Positions 16,023 through 22,566 of a stretch of DNA of 41,750 bases are shown here, one piece after another. A program made the translations under genes and the position numbers. The notes beneath the pieces are model-generated. The model ran no database searches. It worked only from the letters and a program-made list of their open reading frames with translations, and was not told where the DNA came from. Numbering within the stretch: position 1 is the stretch's first letter; each line of letters opens with the position of its first letter. The DNA comes from JACCUZ01 sp038246575 (GTDB lineage Bacteria; Actinomycetota; Actinomycetes; JACCUZ01): NCBI GenBank assembly GCA_038246575.1, contig JBBRVU010000013.1:1-41750 (forward strand), in the 5' to 3' direction.

Positions 16023-16622
16023 GTGACCACGCTGGTCGCGCTCGGCGACTCGTTCACCGAGGGCCTCGAGGACGACCTGGGTCCGACCGGCCGCCACCTG
16101 GGCTGGGCCGACCGGGTCGCGGCGGCGCTGGCGACCCGCGACGGCGGCCTGCGCTACGCCAACCTGGCCGTCCGCGGTCGGCTGCTCGACCAGGTGGTGG
16201 CCGATCAGGTGCCCCTCGCGCAGCGGCTCGCGGCCGGCAACGACGGCGTACGCCGGACGGCGTACGCCCACGGCGCGCGGCTCGTCGACGTCGGGTCGGT
16301 CCCCGCCATGCAGGACCGTCGGCTCTGGCACGAGGACCGGCTGCACCTCGCGCCCGAGGGCCACGCCCGGGTGGCCGCCGCCGTGCTGGAGACGCTCGGC
16401 GTCACCGACCCGCACCTGCTCGCCGGCGACCCGGGCTGGTGGCGGGAGCCGCTGCCGCTGGGCGTCCGGCCGCCGAGGCGCAGTGACCTGACCTCGGACG
16501 TGCGCTGGGTGCGGCGCTACCTGGTGCCGTGGCTGGGCCGCCGGCTGCGCGGGGTGTCCAGCGGCGACTACCTGGCCGCCAAGCACGCCGAGCTCATCGA
16601 CGTCCTGCCGCGCTCGCGCTGA
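16023..16622 (+). CDS. SGNH/GDSL hydrolase with internal in-frame deletion
   Basis: GTG 16023 follows a strong AAGGAGGG ribosome-binding site. The 199-residue product has block I (VALGDSFTEG, catalytic Ser at residue 10), the NLAVRGRLLDQVVADQVPLA helix, the catalytic Asp-His block (DRLHLAPEGH) and the characteristic tail GVSSGDYLAAK. Relatives in actinobacteria run to about 260 residues and, between that helix and the last block, have a strand with the G-x-N-D oxyanion motif and a long helix pair. Here the sequence jumps from VPLAQ straight to RLAAGNDGVRRTAYAHGARLVD, so about 60 residues including block III are missing while the frame is kept. It may be inactive or altered; the deletion could be real or an assembly collapse. 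Confidence 0.8.
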   Translation: MTTLVALGDSFTEGLEDDLGPTGRHLGWADRVAAALATRDGGLRYANLAVRGRLLDQVVADQVPLAQRLAAGNDGVRRTAYAHGARLVDVGSVPAMQDRRLWHEDRLHLAPEGHARVAAAVLETLGVTDPHLLAGDPGWWREPLPLGVRPPRRSDLTSDVRWVRRYLVPWLGRRLRGVSSGDYLAAKHAELIDVLPRSR

Positions 16623-16625
16623 TGC

Positions 16626-17936
16626 TCAGCGTGCGGCCAGCCGCTGCTGGTAGATCCGCAGCGCCGTCACCCGGGTCGCGGCCTCGAGCAGCCGGTCGGG
16701 CGACAACCGACCCTCCCGCACCGCGCGAGCAACGGCGCGACGCGCCTTCGTCGGGTTTGGGGAGTTGAGCACCAGGTCGTCGCCGGCCAGCAGCGAGCGC
16801 ACCGCGCCCTCGCCGGGCCCGTAGGTCGCGAAGATCGGGCCCATCCCCTGCGAGTCGGTGATCGCCACTCCTTGGAAGCCGAGCTCGTCGCGGAGCAGCG
16901 TCTGCATCACGATCGGGCTCACGGAGGCGGGGATCCCCGGGTCCAGCGCTTTCACGGCCACGTGGGCGACCATCACGGCCGGGGCCCCGGCCCGCACCGC
17001 GGCGGCGAACGGCACGAGGTCGGTGCGCACCAGCCGGGCCACCGACTTGCGCTGCACCGGCAGCCGCCGGTGGCTGTCCCCGCGGACCGACCCGAGGCCC
17101 GGGAAGTGCTTCACCACCGGCACGACGCCCGCCTGCAGGTAGCCCTTGACGGTCGCCGCCACCATCTCCGCCGCCGCGTCAGGGTCATCGGAGTAGGCGC
17201 GGGTCCCGATCACCGAGCGCCCGTCGGGGTCGACGTCGGCGACCGGGGCGAAGACCATCGTCACCCCGAGGCCGGCCAGCGTGCGTCCGTTCTCGCGGGC
17301 GACCTTCCGGGCGTACGCGGGGTCGCCGGTTATGCCCACCGACGCGGCCGACGGGACGGCCGGGACCCCCTCGCGCAGCCGCTGGACGACCCCGCCCTCC
17401 TGGTCGATGGACACCAGCAGCGGCAGCCCGTCCGGACCGTCGCCGGCCTCGTGCAGCGTCTCGGACAGCTCCCCGATCTGGTCGGCGTCGGCGATCACCT
17501 CGGGACGCAGGAAGAGCCCGGAGTACGGGCGCTCGGCGAGCACGTCGACGATCGAGTCGGCGCCGTGCATGACCCGGTTCTGCGCCACCTCGGCCGGCGT
17601 CGGCCGGTCACCCGCGAATCCCCAGAAGCCGGGCATCAGGACGGTGGCGACCTGCTCCTCGACGGTCATGGCGGCGGTTGCGGACCTGGCCTGGTCGAGC
17701 TCCCCGGCCGTCGGCCCCCAGCCGGTCGGTGTGTCCGGGTCGAGGCTCGGGCTAGCGCTCGGTGTCACGTCGCCTCCTCCGGATGGAGCGGTGGAGCCCG
17801 CCGGCGCGGGAGCCTGCGTGGCCGAGCCGTTGCCGGCGGCGGACTCGGATCCGTCGCCGAGCACGGCGCAGCCCGGGAGTGTCAGGGCCGCGACCAGAAC
17901 TGCTGTGAGGCCTAGTGGCCCGTTGACCCGTCGCAT
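16626..17936 (-). CDS. Lipoprotein beta-N-acetylhexosaminidase (glycoside hydrolase family 3, NagZ-like)
   Basis: This 436-residue protein has a lipoprotein signal peptide ending in LPGC (Cys 23) and a Ser/Thr/Pro-rich linker to about residue 70. A single GH3 N-terminal barrel follows, with SIDQEGGVVQRL, VKHFPGLGSVRGDSHRRLP (the catalytic His/Asp loop of NagZ, with GHG-D changed to GLGSV-GD) and the nucleophile region VAITDSQGMGPI. It therefore acts outside the membrane on peptidoglycan-derived or other N-acetylglucosaminides. NagZ-type enzymes use the Asp-His pair as acid/base; both residues remain. It is convergent with the SGNH gene (3-base gap) and divergent from the DUF5522 gene. Confidence 0.9.
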   Translation of the reverse strand: MRRVNGPLGLTAVLVAALTLPGCAVLGDGSESAAGNGSATQAPAPAGSTAPSGGGDVTPSASPSLDPDTPTGWGPTAGELDQARSATAAMTVEEQVATVLMPGFWGFAGDRPTPAEVAQNRVMHGADSIVDVLAERPYSGLFLRPEVIADADQIGELSETLHEAGDGPDGLPLLVSIDQEGGVVQRLREGVPAVPSAASVGITGDPAYARKVARENGRTLAGLGVTMVFAPVADVDPDGRSVIGTRAYSDDPDAAAEMVAATVKGYLQAGVVPVVKHFPGLGSVRGDSHRRLPVQRKSVARLVRTDLVPFAAAVRAGAPAVMVAHVAVKALDPGIPASVSPIVMQTLLRDELGFQGVAITDSQGMGPIFATYGPGEGAVRSLLAGDDLVLNSPNPTKARRAVARAVREGRLSPDRLLEAATRVTALRIYQQRLAAR

Positions 17937-17977
17937 CGTGGGTCCATCGTGCCATCCGGCCTGCCCGATTTGCGCCC

Positions 17978-17983
17978 TAGGCT
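17978..17983 (+). promoter_or_regulatory. -10 element of a leaderless promoter (TAGGCT)
   Basis: TAGGCT ends 7 nt before GTG 17991, which supports that codon as the start of the DUF5522 gene. Confidence 0.5.
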
Positions 17984-17990
17984 GCCGGCC

Positions 17991-18251
17991 GTGCCCGACC
18001 TGCCCGAGCCGTCCCCTCGCGCGCTACCACTGGCGTCGCGTCCGTTGACCGAGCCCCACCCGGCCCGGCTGCCGCTCGAGCATCCTCACCGGGACGCCGT
18101 GCTGGCCGCCCACGCCGAAGCGCTCGAGGGTGGCGCATCCGGCTACCTGGACCCGGCGACCGGGCTGTTCGTCCTGAGCGCCGCGTTCCTGGCGGCCCGC
18201 GGCACCTGCTGCGGTCGCGGCTGCCGACACTGCCCCTACCTCGAGGACTGA
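17991..18251 (+). CDS. DUF5522 family cysteine-motif protein
   Basis: This 86-residue protein ends in the diagnostic motif GYLDPATGLFVLSAAFLAARGTCCGRGCRHCPY, with four closely spaced cysteines (CC-x3-C-x2-C) that could bind a metal. The family is widespread in bacteria and has no established function. GTG 17991 is favoured over the in-frame GTG at 17949 because a TAGGCT -10 lies 7 nt before it. The N-terminal third is Pro-rich. It is followed by 900 bases without a recognised protein gene. Confidence 0.85.
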   Translation: MPDLPEPSPRALPLASRPLTEPHPARLPLEHPHRDAVLAAHAEALEGGASGYLDPATGLFVLSAAFLAARGTCCGRGCRHCPYLED

Positions 18252-18282
18252 GAGCACACCGGCAACCTCGACCCATCGATCT

Positions 18283-18448
18283 GGTGGACCAGTCGGCAGG
18301 CCGAACCGGTGGACCAGTCTGTCCGAATAGCGGACACGTGGTGGGCAGGGTGTGGACGGTTCGGTGGATGACGCGGTGGACAAGCTCGCGGTCGAGGGGG
18401 ACAACCACGGTCTGACTGTGGACATGGCTGTGGACGAGCTGTGGACGA
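18283..18448 (+). repeat. Helically phased array of (T/G)GTGGA motifs, DnaA-box-like
   Basis: Direct copies of TGTGGA or GGTGGA start at 18283, 18308, 18351, 18363, 18375, 18417, 18429 and 18440. Spacings inside the two triplets are 12, 12 and 12, 11 bp, about one helical turn. Those at 18351, 18429 and 18440 (TGTGGACGG, TGTGGACGA) fit the relaxed Streptomyces DnaA-box pattern. An opposite-strand copy, CTATCCACA, lies at 18509. No recognised gene overlaps. Confidence 0.5.
18320..18336. promoter_or_regulatory. Inverted repeat TGTCCG-N5-CGGACA, possible operator
   Basis: A perfect 6-bp inverted repeat with a 5-nt centre (AATAG). Its size and shape resemble operators of dimeric regulators, for example IclR-type sites, but there is no regulator gene beside it. 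It could equally be a small RNA hairpin. Confidence 0.35.
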
Positions 18449-18565
18449 CGAAGTTGTCGAGAAAGGTCCGCGAAACCCCTTGTGGCGCTTGCACATCGGG
18501 CACTAGAACTATCCACACGTCACCGGGAACGGGGACCAGCTCGGGGGAGACCTCGAGACGCAGGG

Positions 18566-19059
18566 AGCAGCGGGCGACCGTCGCTTCCAGCGGGTTCCCA
18601 CGGACTGGTGACGGGTTCCGAGTCGTGGACCGGCTGAGCAATCGGCCGACCACAGCCCGGGGTCGCAGCTCGAGGCGCGTCGCTGGGTGACCGGCGGCAA
18701 GCGGGCGAGGTGCAAGCGTCGCGCACCCGATGGTCGAGCAATCGACTGGAAGGGGCGAGGCGCGGCGGTGTCACGGCAGTCCCGCCCGGTCGAGCAATCG
18801 ACCGAGGGGCAGGCGAGGCATCGTGTCGTGAGGCGCGCTCGCCGGGCAACCGGTGGGGGAGCGAGCACGGCAAGTCGTGCGGCGCGCCAGTCGGGAAACC
18901 GGCAGGGGAGCGGGCCCGGCGAAGCGTCCAGCGGTGATCCGACCGAGTGATCGGTCGGGGCGCAAGCGGGATGTTGTCCGTCAGTCACGGCCACCGAGTG
19001 ATCGGGAACCGAGGCGGACGGACCGGCGAGGCCCCTCCAGCTCATGCATGGAGGGGCCT
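18566..19059 (+). ncRNA. Candidate structured noncoding RNA: serial GNRA-tetraloop hairpins
   Basis: The + strand contains ten hairpins whose loops all fit GNRA. They lie at 18566-18585 (GCGA), 18601-18620 (GTGA), 18631-18648 (GCAA), 18679-18698 (GTGA), 18732-18747 (GCAA), 18787-18804 (GCAA), 18841-18854 (GCAA), 18890-18903 (GAAA), 18939-18958 (GTGA) and 18994-19005 (GTGA). Stems are 4-8 bp and differ in sequence while staying paired, as compensatory change would give. The last eight loops are spaced 49, 51, 56, 52, 49, 52 and 51 nt apart, so the region looks like a diverged tandem array of about 51-nt units. Each unit also holds a G-rich stretch such as GGGGCGAGG or GGGGAGCG. The series ends in the terminator at 19029. 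The opposite strand gives non-GNRA loops, which sets the direction. The 5' end and promoter are not clear. It does not match RNase P, tmRNA, 6S or SRP RNA as I know them. Confidence 0.6.
19029..19059 (+). terminator. Rho-independent-type terminator, 11-bp perfect stem
   Basis: AGGCCCCTCCA (19029-19039) pairs with TGGAGGGGCCT (19049-19059) around a 9-nt loop, followed by TCGTCGTTT. It lies directly after the hairpin array and 93 bases before the response regulator start, so it most likely ends the candidate RNA or attenuates read-through into the two-component genes. Confidence 0.75.
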
Positions 19060-19152
19060 TCGTCGTTTCCGGAGGCGCGCGTGGATCCACTCACAGGCTT
19101 CTCACAGGAAACCTGCAGCCGACAGCCAGCCGGCGGTGCGAGGATCATCGAC

Positions 19153-19878
19153 ATGATCCAGGCAGCTGCTGTGCGTGCGGAGCCCGAGGCCCGGCTCCTT
19201 GTGGTCGACGACGAACCGAACATCCTCGAGCTGCTCGCGACGAGCCTGCGCTTCGCCGGTTTCGAGGTTGTCACCGCGACCAACGGCCGCGACGCACTGG
19301 CCGAGTCCCGTCGCTCCCGCCCCGACCTCGTCGTGCTCGACGTGATGATGCCCGACATGGACGGCTTCTCGGTGGTCCGCCGGATGCGCGGTGAGGGGTC
19401 GACCGCTCCCGTGCTGCTCCTCACCGCCCGCGACGCCACCGAGGACAAGGTCACCGGGCTGACCGTCGGCGGCGACGACTACGTCACCAAGCCGTTCAGC
19501 CTCGAGGAGATCGTGGCCCGCATCCGCGCGGTGCTCCGGCGCACCTCCGGTGACCGGAACGGCGGCGAGGCAGCCGCGCGGCTGGTGTTCGGCGACATCG
19601 AGCTCGACGACGACTCCCACGAGGTATGGAAGGCGGGCGAGCCCGCCACACTCTCGCCCACCGAGTTCAAGCTGCTGCGCTACTTCATGCAGAACGGCGG
19701 CCGGGTGCTGTCCAAGTCCCAGATCCTCGACCACGTCTGGAACTACGACTTCGGGGGCGACGCGAACGTCGTCGAGTCCTACGTCTCCTACCTGCGCCGC
19801 AAGATCGACACGTCCGAGCCTCGGCTGCTGCACACGGTCCGTGGCGTCGGCTATGTCCTGCGCGTGCCGCGCGAATGA
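19153..19878 (+). CDS. OmpR/PhoB-family response regulator
   Basis: This 241-residue protein has a receiver domain (residues 13-128) with the acidic pair D19-D20, phospho-acceptor D63 (VLDVMMPDMDG), T91 and K113 (VTKPF). A winged-helix DNA-binding domain follows (about 145-238: LSPTEFKLLRYFMQNGGRVLSKSQILDHVW, VVESYVSYLRRKID, TVRGVGYVLR). It resembles the TcrA/TrcR/MprA group of actinobacteria. ATG 19153 is preceded by GAGG at about 9 nt. The stop overlaps the kinase start, so it forms an operon with that gene. The hairpin array and a strong terminator lie just upstream, which raises the possibility of transcription attenuation. Confidence 0.95.
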   Translation: MIQAAAVRAEPEARLLVVDDEPNILELLATSLRFAGFEVVTATNGRDALAESRRSRPDLVVLDVMMPDMDGFSVVRRMRGEGSTAPVLLLTARDATEDKVTGLTVGGDDYVTKPFSLEEIVARIRAVLRRTSGDRNGGEAAARLVFGDIELDDDSHEVWKAGEPATLSPTEFKLLRYFMQNGGRVLSKSQILDHVWNYDFGGDANVVESYVSYLRRKIDTSEPRLLHTVRGVGYVLRVPRE

Positions 19879-21452
19879 CCGATCCGACGACCACCCGACC
19901 GACCTGGTTGAGGCTGCCGCGGCAGCTGCCCGGGTTCGCGCAGATCCCGCTGCGGGTCAAGCTGGTGCTGGCGCTGGTCGTGCTCGCCGCGGTCGGCCTG
20001 ACCGCCACGGGTGCGGTGGTCACCACACAGCTGCGCGGCTACCTCGTCTCCCAGGTCGACGCCGACCTCGCGGGGCAGATCCCGCCCTCGCTGGCCTCCG
20101 GAGGGACGGCGAGCGGCGGGGTCACGACCGACGACGGCGGGCGCGCTCGCGACGGCGACCCGTTCGGGCGGGGGCGGCCGGAGTGGCTGCGCCTCCTTGA
20201 CCCCCAGGGGGCGCCGCTCACCGCCGACCGCGAGACCGAGCCCGACGAGCCGGGGCCGGCGATCACCCGGGCCCAGATCCTGGCCGCCGGGCCGCAGCCG
20301 TTCACCGTGCCGGCCGCTGAGGGCCGCGACGACTGGCGGGTCGTGGTCCAGCGCGGCACCGTCCGCGGCGTCGGTGACGTCATCGCTGTCCGCGGGATCT
20401 CGCTCGGCGACGTGCGGGGCACCGTCGGGAGGCTCGTCCTGCTCGAGTTCCTCGTCGGCCTGTTGGTGCTGGGCGTGCTCGGCGGCCTCGCGTACCTCGT
20501 GGTCCGCACCTCGCTGCGCCCGCTGGAGGAGGTCGAGGGCACGGCGGCCGCCATCGCCGCGGGAGACCTGACCCAACGGGTGCCGGAGTCCGACCGGCGC
20601 ACCGAGGTGGGCCGACTGTCCGGTGCCCTCAACGGCATGCTCGCCCAGATCGAGCTCGCCTTCCGCGACCGGGAGCGTTCGGAGGCCTCGGCGCGCGCCA
20701 GCGAGGACCGGATGCGCCGGTTCGTCGCCGACGCAAGTCACGAGCTGCGCACGCCACTGACCTCGATCCGTGGCTACGCCGAGCTCTTCCGCCAGGGCGC
20801 TGTGGCCGACCCGGCCGAGATGCCGAGGCTGATGCGCCGCATCGAGGACGAGGCGGCCCGGATGGGACTGCTCGTCGAGGACCTCCTGCTGCTGGCCCGC
20901 CTCGACCAGCAGCGCCCGCTGCAGCGCACCCCGGTCGACCTGCTGGAGATCGTCTCCGACGCCGCGTACGACGCGCGGGTGCTGGCCCCGGACCGGACCA
21001 TCGAGCTCGACGTGAGCGGGCCGATGGCGCCCGTGGTGGTGGGCGACGGTCCCCGGCTGCGCCAGGTGGTGACCAACCTGGTGTCCAACGCACTCACGCA
21101 CACCCCCGCCGGGACGCCGGTGGAGCTGTCCTTGGCGACCGTGGAGGGTCACGACGGGGGGCCCGACCTGGCCCGGGTCGTCGTGCTCGATCACGGCCCC
21201 GGCCTGCCGCCGGACGACCGGGAGCGGGTGTTCGAGCGCTTCTACCGCGCCGACAAGGCCCGCACCCGGGCCGCCGGCGGATCCGGCCTCGGGCTCTCGA
21301 TCGTCGCGGCGCTCGTCGCTGCCCATGGCGGCCGGGTCGGAGTTGAGTCCGAACCCGGCAGCGGCACCGCGTTCACCGTCGAGCTGCCACTGGTCGAGTC
21401 GCGGCACCCCGCCGTCGTTGCCCCCGGCAGCGGCGAGGACCGGCCCGCATAG
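19875..21452 (+). CDS. Membrane sensor histidine kinase
   Basis: This 525-residue kinase has transmembrane segments at about residues 28-52 and 187-211 enclosing a 135-residue extracellular sensor rich in Gly, Asp and Pro, with no recognised ligand fold. A HAMP domain follows (about 211-263), then the H-box (FVADASHELRTPLTSIRGY, His 289), N-box (NLVSNALTHTP, about 401-411), G1 (LDHGPGLPPDD) and G2 (GGSGLGLSIV). All catalytic elements are intact. The ATG overlaps the TGA of the response regulator gene, so kinase and regulator are coupled. The signal sensed is unknown. Confidence 0.95.
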   Translation: MTDPTTTRPTWLRLPRQLPGFAQIPLRVKLVLALVVLAAVGLTATGAVVTTQLRGYLVSQVDADLAGQIPPSLASGGTASGGVTTDDGGRARDGDPFGRGRPEWLRLLDPQGAPLTADRETEPDEPGPAITRAQILAAGPQPFTVPAAEGRDDWRVVVQRGTVRGVGDVIAVRGISLGDVRGTVGRLVLLEFLVGLLVLGVLGGLAYLVVRTSLRPLEEVEGTAAAIAAGDLTQRVPESDRRTEVGRLSGALNGMLAQIELAFRDRERSEASARASEDRMRRFVADASHELRTPLTSIRGYAELFRQGAVADPAEMPRLMRRIEDEAARMGLLVEDLLLLARLDQQRPLQRTPVDLLEIVSDAAYDARVLAPDRTIELDVSGPMAPVVVGDGPRLRQVVTNLVSNALTHTPAGTPVELSLATVEGHDGGPDLARVVVLDHGPGLPPDDRERVFERFYRADKARTRAAGGSGLGLSIVAALVAAHGGRVGVESEPGSGTAFTVELPLVESRHPAVVAPGSGEDRPA

Positions 21453-21455
21453 GCT
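21450..21455 (+). promoter_or_regulatory. -10 element of a leaderless promoter (TAGGCT)
   Basis: TAGGCT ends 7 nt before GTG 21463 and overlaps the stop codon of the histidine kinase gene, so the DUF3817 gene may have its own leaderless promoter. Confidence 0.5.
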
Positions 21456-21462
21456 CGGCCGC

Positions 21463-21831
21463 GTGTCCGATGCAGCCCAGCCCCCGCCCGTCCCACCAGT
21501 CTCCGGCGGGGTGCTCACCCGCTACCGGGTGATGGCCTGGGTCACCGGAGTCCTGCTGCTGGTCCTGGTCTTCGTCGCGATGCCGCTGAAGTACATCGGC
21601 GACGACGACCGGCTGGTGGCGGTCGTCGGGGTCATGCACGGGTGGCTGTACATGGCCTACCTCGTGACCGCGTTCATGCTGGCCTACCGGCTGCGCTGGT
21701 CCCTGGGCCGCACCGTGCTGCTGCTGCTCGCCGGGACCGTGCCGTTCATGTCCTTCGTGGCGGAGCGACGAGTGGTCCACGAGGTACGTCGTCGGGAGGC
21801 GGCCGGCGCCGCTCCTGCTCCGCCCGCCTGA
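21463..21831 (+). CDS. DUF3817 integral membrane protein
   Basis: This 122-residue protein has a Pro-rich start and three membrane segments (about residues 22-42, 52-75 and 80-98), with the family signature VVGVMHGWLYMAYLV and the conserved GTVPFMSFVAERRV near the end. The function of the family is unknown. GTG 21463 fits a leaderless start. The last 86 bases overlap the 3' end of the SURF1 gene on the other strand, so both tails are coding from the same DNA; the overlapping part here lies after the conserved region. Confidence 0.85.
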   Translation: MSDAAQPPPVPPVSGGVLTRYRVMAWVTGVLLLVLVFVAMPLKYIGDDDRLVAVVGVMHGWLYMAYLVTAFMLAYRLRWSLGRTVLLLLAGTVPFMSFVAERRVVHEVRRREAAGAAPAPPA

Positions 21832-22531
21832 TCACCGACGCCCAGAACACGACGGCGGCCAGCGCGAACACCCACCACTGCACGCCGTATGCCAGGTTGC
21901 GCCACCGGCCGACACCGCCGCTGGGCGGCGCCTGCCGCTCGCGCGGCTCGACGAGCAGCGGCGCTCCGGCCGCCGCAGGCTGCTCCCCGGTCAGCACAAC
22001 GAATCCGTCGTAGAGCTCGTCGGCGGTGTAGGGCAGCGCCTCGAGCACGGTGACCGTCGCGACGTATGGCAGCTCGTCCGCGGTCGGGGGACCGATGACG
22101 GTTGCGTCCGCCTCGGTCTCCGAGCGCTGGAGGAACCCGGTCACGGTGACCGTGCCGGCCGGTGGCGCGGCAGCGGCCCGCGGGCCGGGCGCCCAGCCGC
22201 GTAGGACCGGCAGCACACCTGCGCTAGTACGCAGCGGCGTCACCACCAACACCCCGGAGCGGCCGTTGCGTTCACGGTCGGGCACAAGCCGCTGCCCGCT
22301 GCCGTCCCACGACCCCTCCGCCCGGACCCGGCGGCCGATGTCGTCCCGGCCCAGTCGGCCCCCCGGCACCGCGACCCGGTCGAGGCGGACCACGTCGGTC
22401 GTGGCCCGGACGGGCGCAGCGCGCTCGAAGCTGCTGACCTGCCACCAGCCGAGCCAGCCGAAGGAGACCAGCACCGTCACCAGCGCGAGGTGCCAGGCCC
22501 ACCACCGCGGGAGCAGCGCGAACCGGATCAC
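21746..22531 (-). CDS. SURF1 family cytochrome oxidase assembly protein
   Basis: This 261-residue protein has one N-terminal membrane span (about 12-30, ALVTVLVSFGWLGWWQ), a soluble domain with the SURF1 motifs GRRVRAEGSWDG, VVTPLRT..GVLPVLRGW and GTVTVTGFLQRSE, and a second span (about 220-240, NLAYGVQWWVFALAAVVFW). SURF1 helps insert haem a into cytochrome c oxidase; no oxidase genes are in view. GTG 22531 has a TAGCGT hexamer 6 nt upstream, so the start is probably leaderless. The Arg/Pro-rich tail overlaps the DUF3817 gene. Confidence 0.9.
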   Translation of the reverse strand: MIRFALLPRWWAWHLALVTVLVSFGWLGWWQVSSFERAAPVRATTDVVRLDRVAVPGGRLGRDDIGRRVRAEGSWDGSGQRLVPDRERNGRSGVLVVTPLRTSAGVLPVLRGWAPGPRAAAAPPAGTVTVTGFLQRSETEADATVIGPPTADELPYVATVTVLEALPYTADELYDGFVVLTGEQPAAAGAPLLVEPRERQAPPSGGVGRWRNLAYGVQWWVFALAAVVFWASVIRRAEQERRRPPPDDVPRGPLVAPPRRT

Positions 22532-22537
22532 CCCCGC

Positions 22538-22543
22538 ACGCTA
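22538..22543 (-). promoter_or_regulatory. -10 element of a leaderless promoter (TAGCGT)
   Basis: TAGCGT on the minus strand ends 6 nt before the SURF1 GTG at 22531. Confidence 0.45.
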
Positions 22544-22566
22544 ACCGCAGCGGCCGAACCGCCACC

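Noticed and set aside
13157..18517. Reading the DnaA-box-like clusters as a replication origin.
   Set aside because: No dnaA, dnaN, recF or parAB genes and no AT-rich unwinding region are present; surrounding genes are ordinary accessory genes.
18352..18690. A 112-codon + strand open frame in the 18.25-19.15 kb gap.
   Set aside because: Its early Val-Asp pattern is created by the phased GTGGAC motifs and its second half crosses the hairpin array; there is no ribosome-binding site or family resemblance.
18509..19090. A 193-codon minus-strand open frame over the hairpin array.
   Set aside because: It is rich in Ser, Pro, Arg and Cys without domain or homology that I recognise, and it runs through both the terminator and the GNRA hairpins.
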